A stretch of 64,000 nucleotides of DNA from positions 682,001 to 746,000 of the forward strand of contig NC_007575.1 in assembly GCF_000012965.1 (NCBI RefSeq), given 5' to 3'. The stretch's first letter is position 1, and every line of letters starts with the position of its first letter. Both the position numbers and the translations under genes were made by a program. The notes under the pieces were generated by a model. The model was given only the letters and a program-made list of their open reading frames with translations. It was not told where the DNA came from and did not search any database. The stretch is from Sulfurimonas denitrificans DSM 1251. Its GTDB lineage: Bacteria; Campylobacterota; Campylobacteria; Campylobacterales; Sulfurimonadaceae. Below, one piece after another: positions 36,039-49,406 of the stretch.

Positions 36039-36971
36039 CTTGAGCCAAAAGAGTTAAAAGAGATAAAATCAGAAATAGCGAAATTAGGGGATAAGGTTAA
36101 GATTATTCAAAATATGTTCTGGGAAGAAAAAGCCCCAGATTTAGATAGTCATATTCCATCTGAATTTGCAGAGATTTACAGACTTGCTTCTCAAAGTGGC
36201 ATGAACAAAGAGCATTTAGATGCTATTATGAGAATGACACTAGAACATATGCCATTTAAAATGAGAGAAAATTCATCTACAATAAAGAGATATTTTCAAA
36301 CAATACTCAGAAAAATGGTGCCTGTAAGACTTGAAGCGCTGCCCTCAATTGGAAATAAAAAGGTGATAATGTTAGTTGGTCCAACAGGGGTTGGCAAAAC
36401 AACATCTGTTGCAAAATTGGCTGCAAGATACTCCTTTTTGATGCAAAAAAAGTATAAAGTAGGGCTTATAGTTCTTGATACTTACCGTATAGGTGCAGTT
36501 GAGCAACTTATGCAGTATGCAAGAATGATGAAATTAGCAATTGAGACAGTAGTAGATCCATCAGATTTTGCTAGTGCGCTTGATTCACTTAAATATTGTG
36601 ACTATATTTTAATAGACACAATGGGTTCTAGTCCATACGATAGAAATAAGATTGAAAAAATTTATGAGTGTTTAGATGGAAATGATACAAAGTACAATAT
36701 AGACGTTGTCTTAGTAATGCCAAGCTCTATAAAATATGAAGATTTAAAAGCAACTTATGAAAATTTCTCTAGTCTAAATGTGGATACGCTAATGTTTACA
36801 AAGCTTGATGAAACAAGAGGTTTTGGGAATATATTTTCCCTTGCATATGAGATAAAAAAGCCAATAAGTTACTTCTCTGTTGGGCAAGAAGTTCCTGAGG
36901 ATTTGGTTTGTGCAACAAGCGATTTTTTAGTTGAGTGTTTATTAAATGGTTTTAATAGGAGCAAAGCATGA
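36036..36971 (+). pseudogene. flhF: flhF, 3' fragment: complete NG GTPase domain
   Basis: 311 codons from the duplicated ATG. It continues the 5' fragment exactly (SSM|LEPKELKEIK) and contains the whole SRP-type GTPase: G1 GPTGVGKTT (229-237 of the restored 425-residue protein), LDTYRIGAVEQL, IDTMGSSPYD and FTKLDETRGFGN. Only the N-terminal B domain is lost. The frame stays open 55 codons back into the transposon, so a chimeric start is possible, but no good ribosome site is seen before the ATG. It overlaps flhG by four bases. Confidence 0.9.
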
Positions 36972-37843
36972 TAGGGAATCAAGCTAAAGGGCTTCAAGAA
37001 TTAGTCTCATCTAACTCGCCAAAAAAATCAAAAAAAACACGCTTTATTGCAATAACTAGTGGAAAAGGTGGTGTTGGAAAAAGTACGATAAGCTCAAATT
37101 TGGCGTATGTTTTATCTCAAAGTGGATTAAATGTAGGTATATTTGATGCTGACATAGGTCTTGCAAATCTGGATGTAATGTTTAATGTAAAAATAAAGAA
37201 AAACATATTACATGTACTAAAAGGCGAGGCAACAGTTGGAGATATTTTGATACCGATAACAAGAAATCTTATTCTTATCCCTGGTGAGAGCGGTGATGAG
37301 ATTTTGAAGTATTCAGATAAAGCTCTATTTGAGAGATTTATGAGCGAAGCTGAGGTGTTAGATAAGTTAGATATTATGATAATCGATACAGGAGCTGGCA
37401 TTGGAGAGCATATACAGATGTTCCTAGATGCAGCAGATGATGTCATTGTGGTAACTGTCCCAGACCCTGCAGCAATTACAGATGCCTATGCAACTATAAA
37501 AACAATAGCCGCTTTGCGCAGTGACATCGGTTTGATTATGAATCAGGTGAAAAACGAAAAAGAGGCAGCAGCAGTATATGAGAAGATAAAAAAGGTAGCA
37601 TTTGCAAATATTGGAGATAAACTTAATTTAAAATTAATTGGAAAAATTGATAGTGATGTAAAAGTATCTTCATCTATTAAACAAAGGGCGCTCTTTACTA
37701 TTGTACATGAAGGTTCAAGCGTTCATAAAGATGTCATAGCTATTGCTAAGAATATAGTAAAAAATTTGGAACGAAATGTGCTAGTTTCTCCAAGCGAGAG
37801 TGGTTTATCTGGGCTTTTTAAGCGTTTAGTAAAACATTTTTAA
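36968..37843 (+). CDS. flhG: MinD-like ATPase FlhG, flagellar number regulator
   Basis: 291 residues. A deviant Walker A KGGVGKS at 33-39, the DADIGLANLDVMF segment and IDTGAGIGEH identify the ParA/MinD family. The N-terminal NQAKGLQ (4-10) matches the DQAxxLR motif by which FlhG stimulates FlhF GTPase. The C-terminus has a short amphipathic helix (SGLFKRLVKHF) suited to membrane binding. It is intact, although its partner FlhF is broken and any promoter upstream of folK is now 18 kb away. Confidence 0.94.
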   Translation: MIGNQAKGLQELVSSNSPKKSKKTRFIAITSGKGGVGKSTISSNLAYVLSQSGLNVGIFDADIGLANLDVMFNVKIKKNILHVLKGEATVGDILIPITRNLILIPGESGDEILKYSDKALFERFMSEAEVLDKLDIMIIDTGAGIGEHIQMFLDAADDVIVVTVPDPAAITDAYATIKTIAALRSDIGLIMNQVKNEKEAAAVYEKIKKVAFANIGDKLNLKLIGKIDSDVKVSSSIKQRALFTIVHEGSSVHKDVIAIAKNIVKNLERNVLVSPSESGLSGLFKRLVKHF

Positions 37844-37862
37844 ATCAAGTTGAGGCTATTAG

Positions 37863-38195
37863 ATGTTAGGTGAGAACTTCGTATATTTTTTTACTGTCCA
37901 AGGTTTTTTTGTTGGGATAGTTTTTGGTATATTAAAGTCATTTGATGCAGAGGGACTACTTGTATATACATCTCTAATAACAGGTTTTTTCTACCTTTTC
38001 TCACATATAGTCATTGCCTTTTATTACAAAACAACAGTTGCGAAAAACTACTTTTTTCCAAAAGAAAATCATGAAAGAAAGCTTGATATATTTGTAATAG
38101 AGATAACTAAAAGAGAAAAACTTATCGACTCTGCTATCAAAATTACAGATGCGGCAATTAAAGCTAATGCTGTAGATGTTGAGGTCAATCGATGA
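37863..38195 (+). CDS. Small membrane protein of the flhG-fliA operon
   Basis: 110 residues. Two hydrophobic segments (about 8-25 and 33-55) are followed by a charged cytoplasmic tail. A gene of this kind sits between flhG and fliA in Campylobacter as well, so it is conserved in place, but its function is not known to me. It overlaps fliA by four bases, indicating translational coupling. Confidence 0.7.
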   Translation: MLGENFVYFFTVQGFFVGIVFGILKSFDAEGLLVYTSLITGFFYLFSHIVIAFYYKTTVAKNYFFPKENHERKLDIFVIEITKREKLIDSAIKITDAAIKANAVDVEVNR

Positions 38196-38875
38196 TTAGC
38201 GCATATACTCAAGATTTAAAACATAAAGAAGATGAGTTGGCAATTCAGTATTTGCCCGCTGTTAAAGCTATGGCTTTTAGATTGAAAGAGAGACTTCCAA
38301 GCTCAGTTGATTATATGGATCTCTCAGCAATTGGCACAGAAGAGTTGATAAAACTTGCAAGAAGATATGATGAGAGTCTCAATGACTCATTTTGGGGATA
38401 TGCAAAAAAACGTGTTTATGGTGCAATGCTTGATTATCTTAGAAGTTTAGATATCGTAAGTCGTGCAAGCAGAAAACTTATAAAAGCGATAGATTATGCT
38501 ATTGAAGAACATAGAGCTATACATGATGAGGAGCCAAGTGACGAAGAGTTGGCTCTTATAATAGGCGAAGATATTGAGAAAATTCATGAAGCTAGAATTG
38601 CTTCATCCATATACGCAGTTATGCCTCTACATGATCAACTTCAAGTTGGAGATGAGGGCGCATCGCTTGCAAATATAGAAAAAGAGGAGTTGATAGATGT
38701 TATTAAAACTGTTCTTGGCTTATATAGTGAGAGAGAACAGATGATTATTCAGCTATACTATTTTGAAGAACTTTCTCTAAAAGAGATTAGTGATGTCTTA
38801 GGAATAACAGAATCAAGAATTTCCCAAATTCATAAATCAGTAATTCATAAGATAAAAGAGAGTGTAGGGGCTTAA
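38192..38875 (+). CDS. fliA: RNA polymerase sigma-28 factor FliA
   Basis: 227 residues. FliA drives late flagellar genes such as flagellin. Region 2 (VKAMAFRLKERLPSSVDYMDL, FWGYAKKRVYGAMLDYLRSLD), region 3 and region 4 (LYSEREQMIIQLYYFEELSLKEISDVLGITESRISQIHKS) are complete. It overlaps the preceding small gene and is one base before fliM, so it would suffer from any polar effect of the transposon. Confidence 0.96.
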   Translation: MISAYTQDLKHKEDELAIQYLPAVKAMAFRLKERLPSSVDYMDLSAIGTEELIKLARRYDESLNDSFWGYAKKRVYGAMLDYLRSLDIVSRASRKLIKAIDYAIEEHRAIHDEEPSDEELALIIGEDIEKIHEARIASSIYAVMPLHDQLQVGDEGASLANIEKEELIDVIKTVLGLYSEREQMIIQLYYFEELSLKEISDVLGITESRISQIHKSVIHKIKESVGA

Positions 38876-38876
38876 G

Positions 38877-39995
38877 ATGGCAGACATACTTTCACAAGAA
38901 GAGATAGATGCGCTCTTAGATGTTGTAGATGATGAAGATGGAGGAGGTGATCTTTTTGATGAAATGGGAAGTGATTCGCATACATCAAACAGACAGGTAA
39001 CACTTTACGATTTTAAACGTCCAAATAGAGTCTCAAAAGAGCAGCTCCGTGCATTTAAGGGTATCCATGACAAGATGGCAAGGTCTCTATCCTCTCAAAT
39101 TTCTTCAATTATGCGCTCAATCGTTGAGATACAGCTACACTCTGTAGATCAGATGACATATGGTGAGTTTTTGATGTCACTTCCAAACCCTACAAGTTTT
39201 AATGTTTTTTCAATGAAACCATTAGAAGGAAGTGGCGTTATAGAGATAAATCCATCAATTGCTTTTCCAATGCTTGATAGACTATTAGGTGGAAAAGGTG
39301 AACCTTTTGATGCGAGTAGAGAATTCTCAGATATAGAGCTTAGTCTTTTTGAGACAATTTTAAGAGTTATGATGAGTACTTTAAAAGATGCTTGGGGTCC
39401 AGTTATGGAGATTTTCCCAAATATAGAGTCAAAAGAATCTAGCCCTAATGTTGTACAAATCGTTGCTCAAAATGAGATTGTAGTCATGGTTGTTATGGAG
39501 ATTATTATTGGTCAGAGTTCAGGTATGATGAATATCTGTTATCCTGTTATCGCACTAGAGCCAGTTTTACCAAAGTTAGCAAGTAGAGACTTGATGCTTA
39601 ATGAAACAAGTACTAAAAAGAGTCGTAACACAGAGCTACATGTACTTCTTGGAGGCGCAAAAGTTGGCATAGAAGCGATGCTTGGAAATGCTGAGCTTAC
39701 TTTGAGAGATGTTTTAGACCTTCAAGCTGGAGATATAGTTAGACTTACAAGCCCAGCAGATGATATTGTCACAATTTGTGTTGATGGAAAAGATAGATTT
39801 CGCGGTAAAATTGGACTAAGAAGATTTAGAAAATCAGTTCAGGTAACAGAAATAATTGATACAGAAAGAGATGCAGTAAAGAGAGCGTTAGAGAATTTTG
39901 AATCAATTAGAAGAGAAAAAATATCAGGTGTAAAAGAGATGGTTTTTGATGAAAAAAATAGATATATAGAAGAAGATGATGAGGATGAGGAGTAG
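38877..39995 (+). CDS. fliM: Flagellar motor switch protein FliM
   Basis: 372 residues. Part of the C-ring that sets rotation direction. The N-terminal LSQEEIDALLDVV peptide is the CheY-P binding motif; an acidic spacer leads to the CheC-like middle domain and a C-terminal SpoA domain (LHVLLGGAKVGIEAMLGNAELTLRDVLDLQ). The acidic C-terminal tail (EEDDEDEE) is longer than usual. Confidence 0.96.
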   Translation: MADILSQEEIDALLDVVDDEDGGGDLFDEMGSDSHTSNRQVTLYDFKRPNRVSKEQLRAFKGIHDKMARSLSSQISSIMRSIVEIQLHSVDQMTYGEFLMSLPNPTSFNVFSMKPLEGSGVIEINPSIAFPMLDRLLGGKGEPFDASREFSDIELSLFETILRVMMSTLKDAWGPVMEIFPNIESKESSPNVVQIVAQNEIVVMVVMEIIIGQSSGMMNICYPVIALEPVLPKLASRDLMLNETSTKKSRNTELHVLLGGAKVGIEAMLGNAELTLRDVLDLQAGDIVRLTSPADDIVTICVDGKDRFRGKIGLRRFRKSVQVTEIIDTERDAVKRALENFESIRREKISGVKEMVFDEKNRYIEEDDEDEE

Positions 39996-39998
39996 ATA

Positions 39999-40850
39999 AT
40001 GAGCGATTTTATAAAGTTATTTGAGAGTGAAACTGTAGGTACTATTGAAGCTCTTATAGGTCAAGCTCCTTCTATGGAACTAAAAGAGAGACAAGAGTTA
40101 AGTATAATCTCTAGCATTGTTCCTCCTATAGTTTTGCTTAATGTATCTGTAAGCGGAGACACTAATAGCTCTGCAATGCTTGCTTTAACACCACGTTTGG
40201 TTGCCTCTTTGTCTGATATGATGATGGGAGAGGATCAGAGCAATAGAGAAGATGTTAGTGAAGATGATTTAGATGCTGCCAAAGAGATAGCATCCAACAT
40301 TTTTGGAGCAATAAGCAATAGCCTTGGAGCACAAAAAGAGTTGCCAAAACTATCTTTTAATATAGATAACATAGAGTATATTGATGAAAATAAAGATGTT
40401 TCACTTGAGAACTACTCTAAAATGTTTGTTTATCATTTTGTCATAGGCGAGACAAACTCGTTACTTATGCTTATAATGGACGAAAATCTAAGCAATATAC
40501 TATTTCAAAAAGATAAAACATTGGGTGATGATAGAAAAAATGAGTCAAATAAAAATAGTGCTACTGTCTCGCTAAGCTCTGATGAGATGAGTAATATTGC
40601 TCTTATAATGGATGTGAAACTTCCAGTTAAAGTTAGAATTGGGAAGAAAAAAATGCTACTTAAAGATGTTTTAAATATGGATATTGGTTCTGTTATAGAG
40701 CTTAATCAATTAGCAAATGATCCCCTTGATATATTAGTAGATGATAATGTAATTGCAGAGGGTGAGGTTGTAATTGTTGATGGAAATTTTGGTGTTCAAA
40801 TCACTAGTATCGGTACAAAAAGAGAGAGATTAAATCAGCTTAAATCATAG
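39999..40850 (+). CDS. fliY: Flagellar motor switch protein FliY/FliN type
   Basis: 283 residues. An N-terminal CheC-like part (DDLDAAKEIASNIFGAISNSLG) precedes a C-terminal SpoA domain (VKLPVKVRIGKKKMLLKDVLNMDIGSVIEL) that is FliN-like. In Campylobacterota this protein stands with FliM in the C-ring and may dephosphorylate CheY. Its place four bases after fliM supports the name. Confidence 0.9.
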   Translation: MSDFIKLFESETVGTIEALIGQAPSMELKERQELSIISSIVPPIVLLNVSVSGDTNSSAMLALTPRLVASLSDMMMGEDQSNREDVSEDDLDAAKEIASNIFGAISNSLGAQKELPKLSFNIDNIEYIDENKDVSLENYSKMFVYHFVIGETNSLLMLIMDENLSNILFQKDKTLGDDRKNESNKNSATVSLSSDEMSNIALIMDVKLPVKVRIGKKKMLLKDVLNMDIGSVIELNQLANDPLDILVDDNVIAEGEVVIVDGNFGVQITSIGTKRERLNQLKS

Positions 40851-40864
40851 CAGGAGTTATATTA

Positions 40865-41644
40865 GTGAAAAAAAACAGGGATGATTTAGCAAAAAAATAT
40901 GTAAAAGATATAAAATCTGCAGATGTTTGGAGTGTTTTTAGAATACTTAGTGACTTTGTAAAAGGTTTTGATGGACTTGGAGATCTTGGTCCGACTGTTA
41001 CAATATTTGGAAGTGCTAAGACAAAAGAGAGTAATAAATATTATAAAGCAACTCAAGAGCTCTCTTCAATGCTTGCAAAAAGAGGATTTAACATAATGAC
41101 TGGTGGCGGACCTGGGATTATGGAAGCTGCCAATAAAGGTGCATTTAAATACAAAAATGTAGAATCAGTTGGACTTAATATCGATCTTCCTTTTGAACAA
41201 ACCCCAAACAAATATACTACAACAGAGTTGAGTTTTGAGTATTTCTTTTCAAGAAAAGTTATGCTCGTAAAGTACTCAATCGCATATGTGATTTTTCCAG
41301 GAGGGTACGGAACTCTAGATGAATTTTTTGAAGCTTTAACACTTGTTCAAACGAAAAAGATTACTGGTGTAAAAATATTTCTTATAGGAACGTCTTTTTA
41401 TAAGCCTCTCGTGAAATTTTTAGAAAATAAGTTATATAAAAATGGGATGATAACACTTGAAGATTTGCATATTATAACTTTGAGTGATGACTTGGATAAA
41501 GTATTAAAAGAGATAGAAGAATCGCTTTTAAATCAAATAAATATATTAAAAGAGTCTGGGCTTGGAGATACAAAATATTGTAAATCTCTTTTAGAGTTTT
41601 TTGTAGATAAAGATATAACTATACCAGAGAATTCAAATGTCTAA
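40865..41644 (+). CDS. LOG family protein (Rossmann-fold phosphoribohydrolase)
   Basis: 259 residues, GTG start. The LOG/lysine decarboxylase-like motifs are present: GGGPGIMEAANKGA and PGGYGTLDEFFEALTLVQ. Members cleave nucleoside 5'-monophosphates, in plants releasing cytokinins; the bacterial role is often unclear. It overlaps mnmA by eight bases, so it is co-translated with a tRNA modification gene. Confidence 0.88.
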   Translation: MKKNRDDLAKKYVKDIKSADVWSVFRILSDFVKGFDGLGDLGPTVTIFGSAKTKESNKYYKATQELSSMLAKRGFNIMTGGGPGIMEAANKGAFKYKNVESVGLNIDLPFEQTPNKYTTTELSFEYFFSRKVMLVKYSIAYVIFPGGYGTLDEFFEALTLVQTKKITGVKIFLIGTSFYKPLVKFLENKLYKNGMITLEDLHIITLSDDLDKVLKEIEESLLNQINILKESGLGDTKYCKSLLEFFVDKDITIPENSNV

Positions 41645-42662
41645 AAAAGTACTTCTTGGAATGAGTGGAGGAGTTGACTCTACAGTATCAGCAATGTTTT
41701 TAAAAGAAGAGGGATATGAGGTTGAAGGATTGTATATGAAACTTCACTCAAATCCTGGTTATCATGAAATACATGAAGCAAGAGCAAGAAAAGCTGCCGA
41801 TTTTTTAGGTATAAAGTTACATGTAATAGATTTGCAAGAGATATTTAATGAGAAAGTTTTTAAACCTTTTGTTGATACTTACGCAAAAGGAAAAACGCCA
41901 AACCCATGTGCGCTTTGTAATAGAAGTTTGAAGTTTGGAGAGATGTTAAAGTTTGCGTATAAAATAGGTGCAGATTTTGTAGCTACAGGACACTACATAA
42001 AAACTGATGGAAAATATTTTTATGAAGCTGACGATGACACAAAAGATCAGAGTTATTTTTTATTTTATGTAAACAAAGAGATATTACCAAGGCTTCTTTT
42101 TCCTTTAGGAGATAGAAAAAAAAGTGAAATTAAAGAGTTGGCAGCTTCAATTAACGGATTAGCAACATTCGCATCTCAAAGAGAATCAAGCGAGATATGC
42201 TTTGTTGAGACTACATATACAGACCTGCTTCAAGATTATGTTGAAGTGGACAAAGTAGGAGAAGTCCTCGATACTAGTGGTAAAGTAGTAGGAGAGCATA
42301 AAGGGTATATGCACTATACAATTGGTAAAAGACGAGGGTTTAGTGTTAATGGAGCTCACGATCCACATTATGTAGTAAGTATTAACCCAGATAAAAACCA
42401 GATAATTGTAGGAAAAAAAGAGGATTTAGCATGTAATAGTGTTGTCTTAAATAACTTAAACCTTTATTCGGATGAGAAAAGTTTTGATACAACAGTGAAG
42501 TTAAGATATAGAACAAAGGCAATCCCTTGCCATGTAGATATTATAGATGATAAAGCACATGTAACTCTCAAAGAGAGTGTTTTTGGCGTTGCTGTAGGAC
42601 AAGCTGCTGTTTTTTATGACGGGAATAAACTACTTGGCGGCGGCTGGATAGAAGATAATTAA
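41637..42662 (+). CDS. mnmA: tRNA-specific 2-thiouridylase
   Basis: 341 residues. MnmA inserts sulphur at U34 of tRNAs for Lys, Glu and Gln. The PP-loop GMSGGVDSTVSAMF, the first catalytic cysteine in TPNPCALCNR and the second in SSEICFV are present, with the C-terminal beta-barrel (YTIGKRRG). It is the last gene before the rRNA operon. Confidence 0.95.
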   Translation: MSKKVLLGMSGGVDSTVSAMFLKEEGYEVEGLYMKLHSNPGYHEIHEARARKAADFLGIKLHVIDLQEIFNEKVFKPFVDTYAKGKTPNPCALCNRSLKFGEMLKFAYKIGADFVATGHYIKTDGKYFYEADDDTKDQSYFLFYVNKEILPRLLFPLGDRKKSEIKELAASINGLATFASQRESSEICFVETTYTDLLQDYVEVDKVGEVLDTSGKVVGEHKGYMHYTIGKRRGFSVNGAHDPHYVVSINPDKNQIIVGKKEDLACNSVVLNNLNLYSDEKSFDTTVKLRYRTKAIPCHVDIIDDKAHVTLKESVFGVAVGQAAVFYDGNKLLGGGWIEDN

Positions 42663-42681
42663 GTAAAAATATTCTTATAAT

Positions 42682-42701
42682 ATGCGGTATTAAACCCGCA
42701 T
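42682..42701 (+). terminator. Possible terminator after mnmA
   Basis: ATGCGG and CCGCAT form a 6-bp stem with an 8-base loop, followed by a T-rich run (TCATTATTTT). The stem is short, so this is tentative. Confidence 0.4.
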
Positions 42702-43055
42702 TCATTATTTTAAGCGTCTTCTAAGCAATCCTTCCCTATAATTCCCATCCACAAACACAGAGACCTAAAGTTTAGGTATCTAGGCTTCAAGTAGAGGCTT
42801 ATAACGGTAGTTTGAGATCATTGAAAACTAAGCAAGTAAATAGACTTTAATAACTAAAACTAGTTATTATTTAAGTCGAGTAAGTTTACTTATAAAAACT
42901 AAATAACAACAACCGTCTATTCTATTTGGTCTCTATTAATTTAGAGATACCCAATAGTATAGATACTATACAATAAAGTCCATCAAGTATTAAATTACAT
43001 GATGGCAACATAAAGCCAATGATTTTTAAATCTTGGGCAAAGATTAAACAAACCA
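42702..43055 (+). promoter_or_regulatory. rRNA operon promoter and leader
   Basis: About 350 bases without a gene. A TATAAT at 42737-42742 is the best -10 box, without a -35 consensus, which is usual for this phylum. The leader then holds the 5' arm of the 16S processing stem (42816-42845) and a smaller hairpin CCATCA/TGATGG shortly before 16S. Confidence 0.5.
42816..42845 (+). repeat. 16S processing stem, 5' arm
   Basis: The block with GATCA and AAAACTAAGCAAGTAAA pairs with 44646-44676 after the 16S gene, with two or three mismatches over 30 bases. Together they close the pre-16S stalk expected to be cut by RNase III. Confidence 0.8.
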
Positions 43056-44577
<1,522 letters not shown>

Positions 44578-44645
44578 CTAGAGTAGAGTCAATCATTCAT
44601 TTGAATTGACATACAAGAAAATCTCACAAGAGAAACAGTTATTTT

Positions 44646-44676
44646 AGTCTTTTACTTGCTTAGTTTTCAGTGATCA
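44646..44676 (+). repeat. 16S processing stem, 3' arm
   Basis: TTTACTTGCTTAGTTTT and TGATC here are complementary to the leader arm at 42816-42845; the pair brackets mature 16S. Confidence 0.8.
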
Positions 44677-44698
44677 TTGTTCATTTGAAATTGAAAAT

Positions 44699-44774
44699 GG
44701 GGAATTAGCTCAGCTGGGAGAGCGCCTGCCTTGCACGCAGGAGGTCAGCGGTTCGATCCCGCTATTCTCCACCA
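44699..44774 (+). tRNA. tRNA-Ala (TGC)
   Basis: 76 nt, cloverleaf with acceptor GGGGAAT/ATTCTCC, D arm AGCTCAGCTGGGAGAGC, anticodon loop CTTGCAC giving TGC, T arm with GTTCGATCC, and encoded CCA. It lies in the 16S-23S spacer; no tRNA-Ile follows. Confidence 0.96.
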
Positions 44775-45068
44775 TTTCTTATTTATATAGATAAAAATTT
44801 AGAAAGTTTAATTCAAGTTCTTCAACTCAAGAGTTTGAATTAGACTTTATAGTCTATGTTCATTAAATTATTATTGTTAAAGTCAACATATAGTTATAAA
44901 AAGATAGCTAGATATATGTAAATATATTTAGAGATTAGTTTATAAATTATATCAACTAAAATAACTACAATTAAACAGGATACTGCCCTACATTAAGTAA
45001 GGTAGTGAACGCAAAACTAATGAAGTGATTTTAGCGTAAGCTAAAAAGTTTCTTTAGTAAATTAGAAT
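44775..45068 (+). other. Rest of the 16S-23S spacer with 23S stem arm
   Basis: About 294 bases with no second tRNA. It holds the 5' arm of the 23S processing stalk: 44873-44890 and 44994-45011 are each perfectly complementary, over 18 bases, to 48031-48048 and 47983-48000 after the 23S gene. Confidence 0.8.
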
Positions 45069-47958
<2,890 letters not shown>

Positions 47959-47982
47959 CATTCTATTTATAGAATAACAATT

Positions 47983-48048
47983 CGTTCACTACCTTACTTA
48001 GTGTATAGGTACCTGATGTAGTTATTTAGTTATGTTGACTTTAACAAT
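47983..48048 (+). repeat. 23S processing stem, 3' arm
   Basis: Two 18-base blocks (47983-48000 and 48031-48048) are perfect reverse complements of 44994-45011 and 44873-44890 before 23S. They form a long double-stranded stalk suited to RNase III. Confidence 0.85.
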
Positions 48049-48136
48049 GATATTTTATGCATTAATTGCATAAAACTCACTCTAACTTAAGAACAATTAC
48101 TTTTAAGTACACAAAACAGTGTATTTAAATGTGATT

Positions 48137-48256
48137 GTCTAGGTGGCTATAGAGAGAGGGAAACGCCTGGTCCCATTCCGAACCCAGAAGCTAAGCCTCT
48201 CATCGCTGATAATACTGATCCTTGCAGGATTGGAAATGTAGGTCGCTGCCTAGTTG
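48137..48256 (+). rRNA. rrf: 5S ribosomal RNA
   Basis: About 120 nt. The terminal stem CTAGGTGGC/GCTGCCTAG and the core CCCATTCCGAACCCAGAAG are typical 5S. The 145 bases after it, up to 48401, show no gene or clear terminator. Confidence 0.94.
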
Positions 48257-48401
48257 ATCATTTCTACTACTTACCAACACTTCTTTAACTTCAATCAAAT
48301 CCACTTTTTAATTCTAGTCTAACTCTTTTATAAACTTTATTCATTTACTGTTTTAATTCTTTTTGCTAAATACAGGTAAGCAATACTTTAGTATATAAAT
48401 T

Positions 48402-49406
48402 TTAATCAACTCTAAATCTAGCAACTAATGGGAGGTGGTCTGAATAGCCTTGTCCTTTATGTTTTTTTACTCTTGCTTTAGAGATTTGCCATCTGTAGAT
48501 GTTGTTTTTTTTAAAAAGGTACTCTTTATTAAAATTTGAGATAGTGTTATGAATGTATGAGACATCTTTAGCATTTAAGAGAGATTGAGATATCAAAATA
48601 TTATCAAGCACCTCTTTTTTGCCTCTATAGAGATAAGAGTACCTTTTATCTTCATCTGTATCGTACCAGAGGTTATAAAAACTCTCTTTTTGATAATTTA
48701 CATGTAGGGCTGAATTTCTTTGATTTATAGTGCCTAAGATATGGTTTATGCCCGTTATACCATCTGTGTCATTATGTTCTCTTTTTTTTGCAAATTTCAG
48801 ATACTCCTCATAGTCTGAATTAAAATCTCCAAGCAAAATTATATTTTTATCAAATCCTATCTCTTTTACCCTTTTCATTAAACTCTTTGCGCATAATACT
48901 CTTTGACTCTCAGCACCAGATTTTGATTTCCAATGATTGACAAAAATATAGAGCTCTTTTCCATTAATGTTAAATTTTGTCTCTAAAATATTTCTGTATT
49001 CATAAGTTTGAGTCACACTTATCTCTTTGGAGTAAACAAATGGTACTTTACTAAGAAGAGCTACTTTAACAGTTGTGTTTTTTTTATCCGCAATACTATA
49101 ATAACCATAATATAGACCGCTTTGTTTTAGTGCAAACCTGAGGTCTAAGAGTGCTTGGAGTGATTCAACCTCTTCTAGGGCTATAATGTCTGCATCTATA
49201 TCTTTTATAACCTGAGCGATATTTTTTAATTTTATCTTATAATTTTTTTGATTCCACTCTGAGGTAGAGTTTGGTATATATTCACTATATTCATAACCGC
49301 TTGTTTCTAAATCAAAGAGATTTTCTACATTATATGTTGCAATTTTCAAAATAGTCTCTCCAAACAGTGATGTATAAATTAAAAGGGTAAAAAACAGAAT
49401 TTTCAT
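48402..49406 (-). CDS. Secreted endonuclease/exonuclease/phosphatase (EEP) protein
   Basis: 334 residues with a signal peptide (MKILFFTLLIYTSLFGE). The EEP fold is shown by IATYNVENLFD, DIIALEEVES, the HWKSKSG and LLGDFNSDYEEY motifs, and the late SDHLPLVARF with the catalytic histidine. It is probably a periplasmic or secreted DNase I-like nuclease; a phosphodiesterase on another substrate is possible. Its start abuts the stop of the M3 peptidase gene. Confidence 0.85.
   Translation of the reverse strand: MKILFFTLLIYTSLFGETILKIATYNVENLFDLETSGYEYSEYIPNSTSEWNQKNYKIKLKNIAQVIKDIDADIIALEEVESLQALLDLRFALKQSGLYYGYYSIADKKNTTVKVALLSKVPFVYSKEISVTQTYEYRNILETKFNINGKELYIFVNHWKSKSGAESQRVLCAKSLMKRVKEIGFDKNIILLGDFNSDYEEYLKFAKKREHNDTDGITGINHILGTINQRNSALHVNYQKESFYNLWYDTDEDKRYSYLYRGKKEVLDNILISQSLLNAKDVSYIHNTISNFNKEYLFKKNNIYRWQISKARVKKHKGQGYSDHLPLVARFRVD

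Noticed and set aside
44775-45068. tRNA-Ile in the 16S-23S spacer
   Set aside because: No cloverleaf, CCA end or GAT anticodon arm can be found in this stretch.
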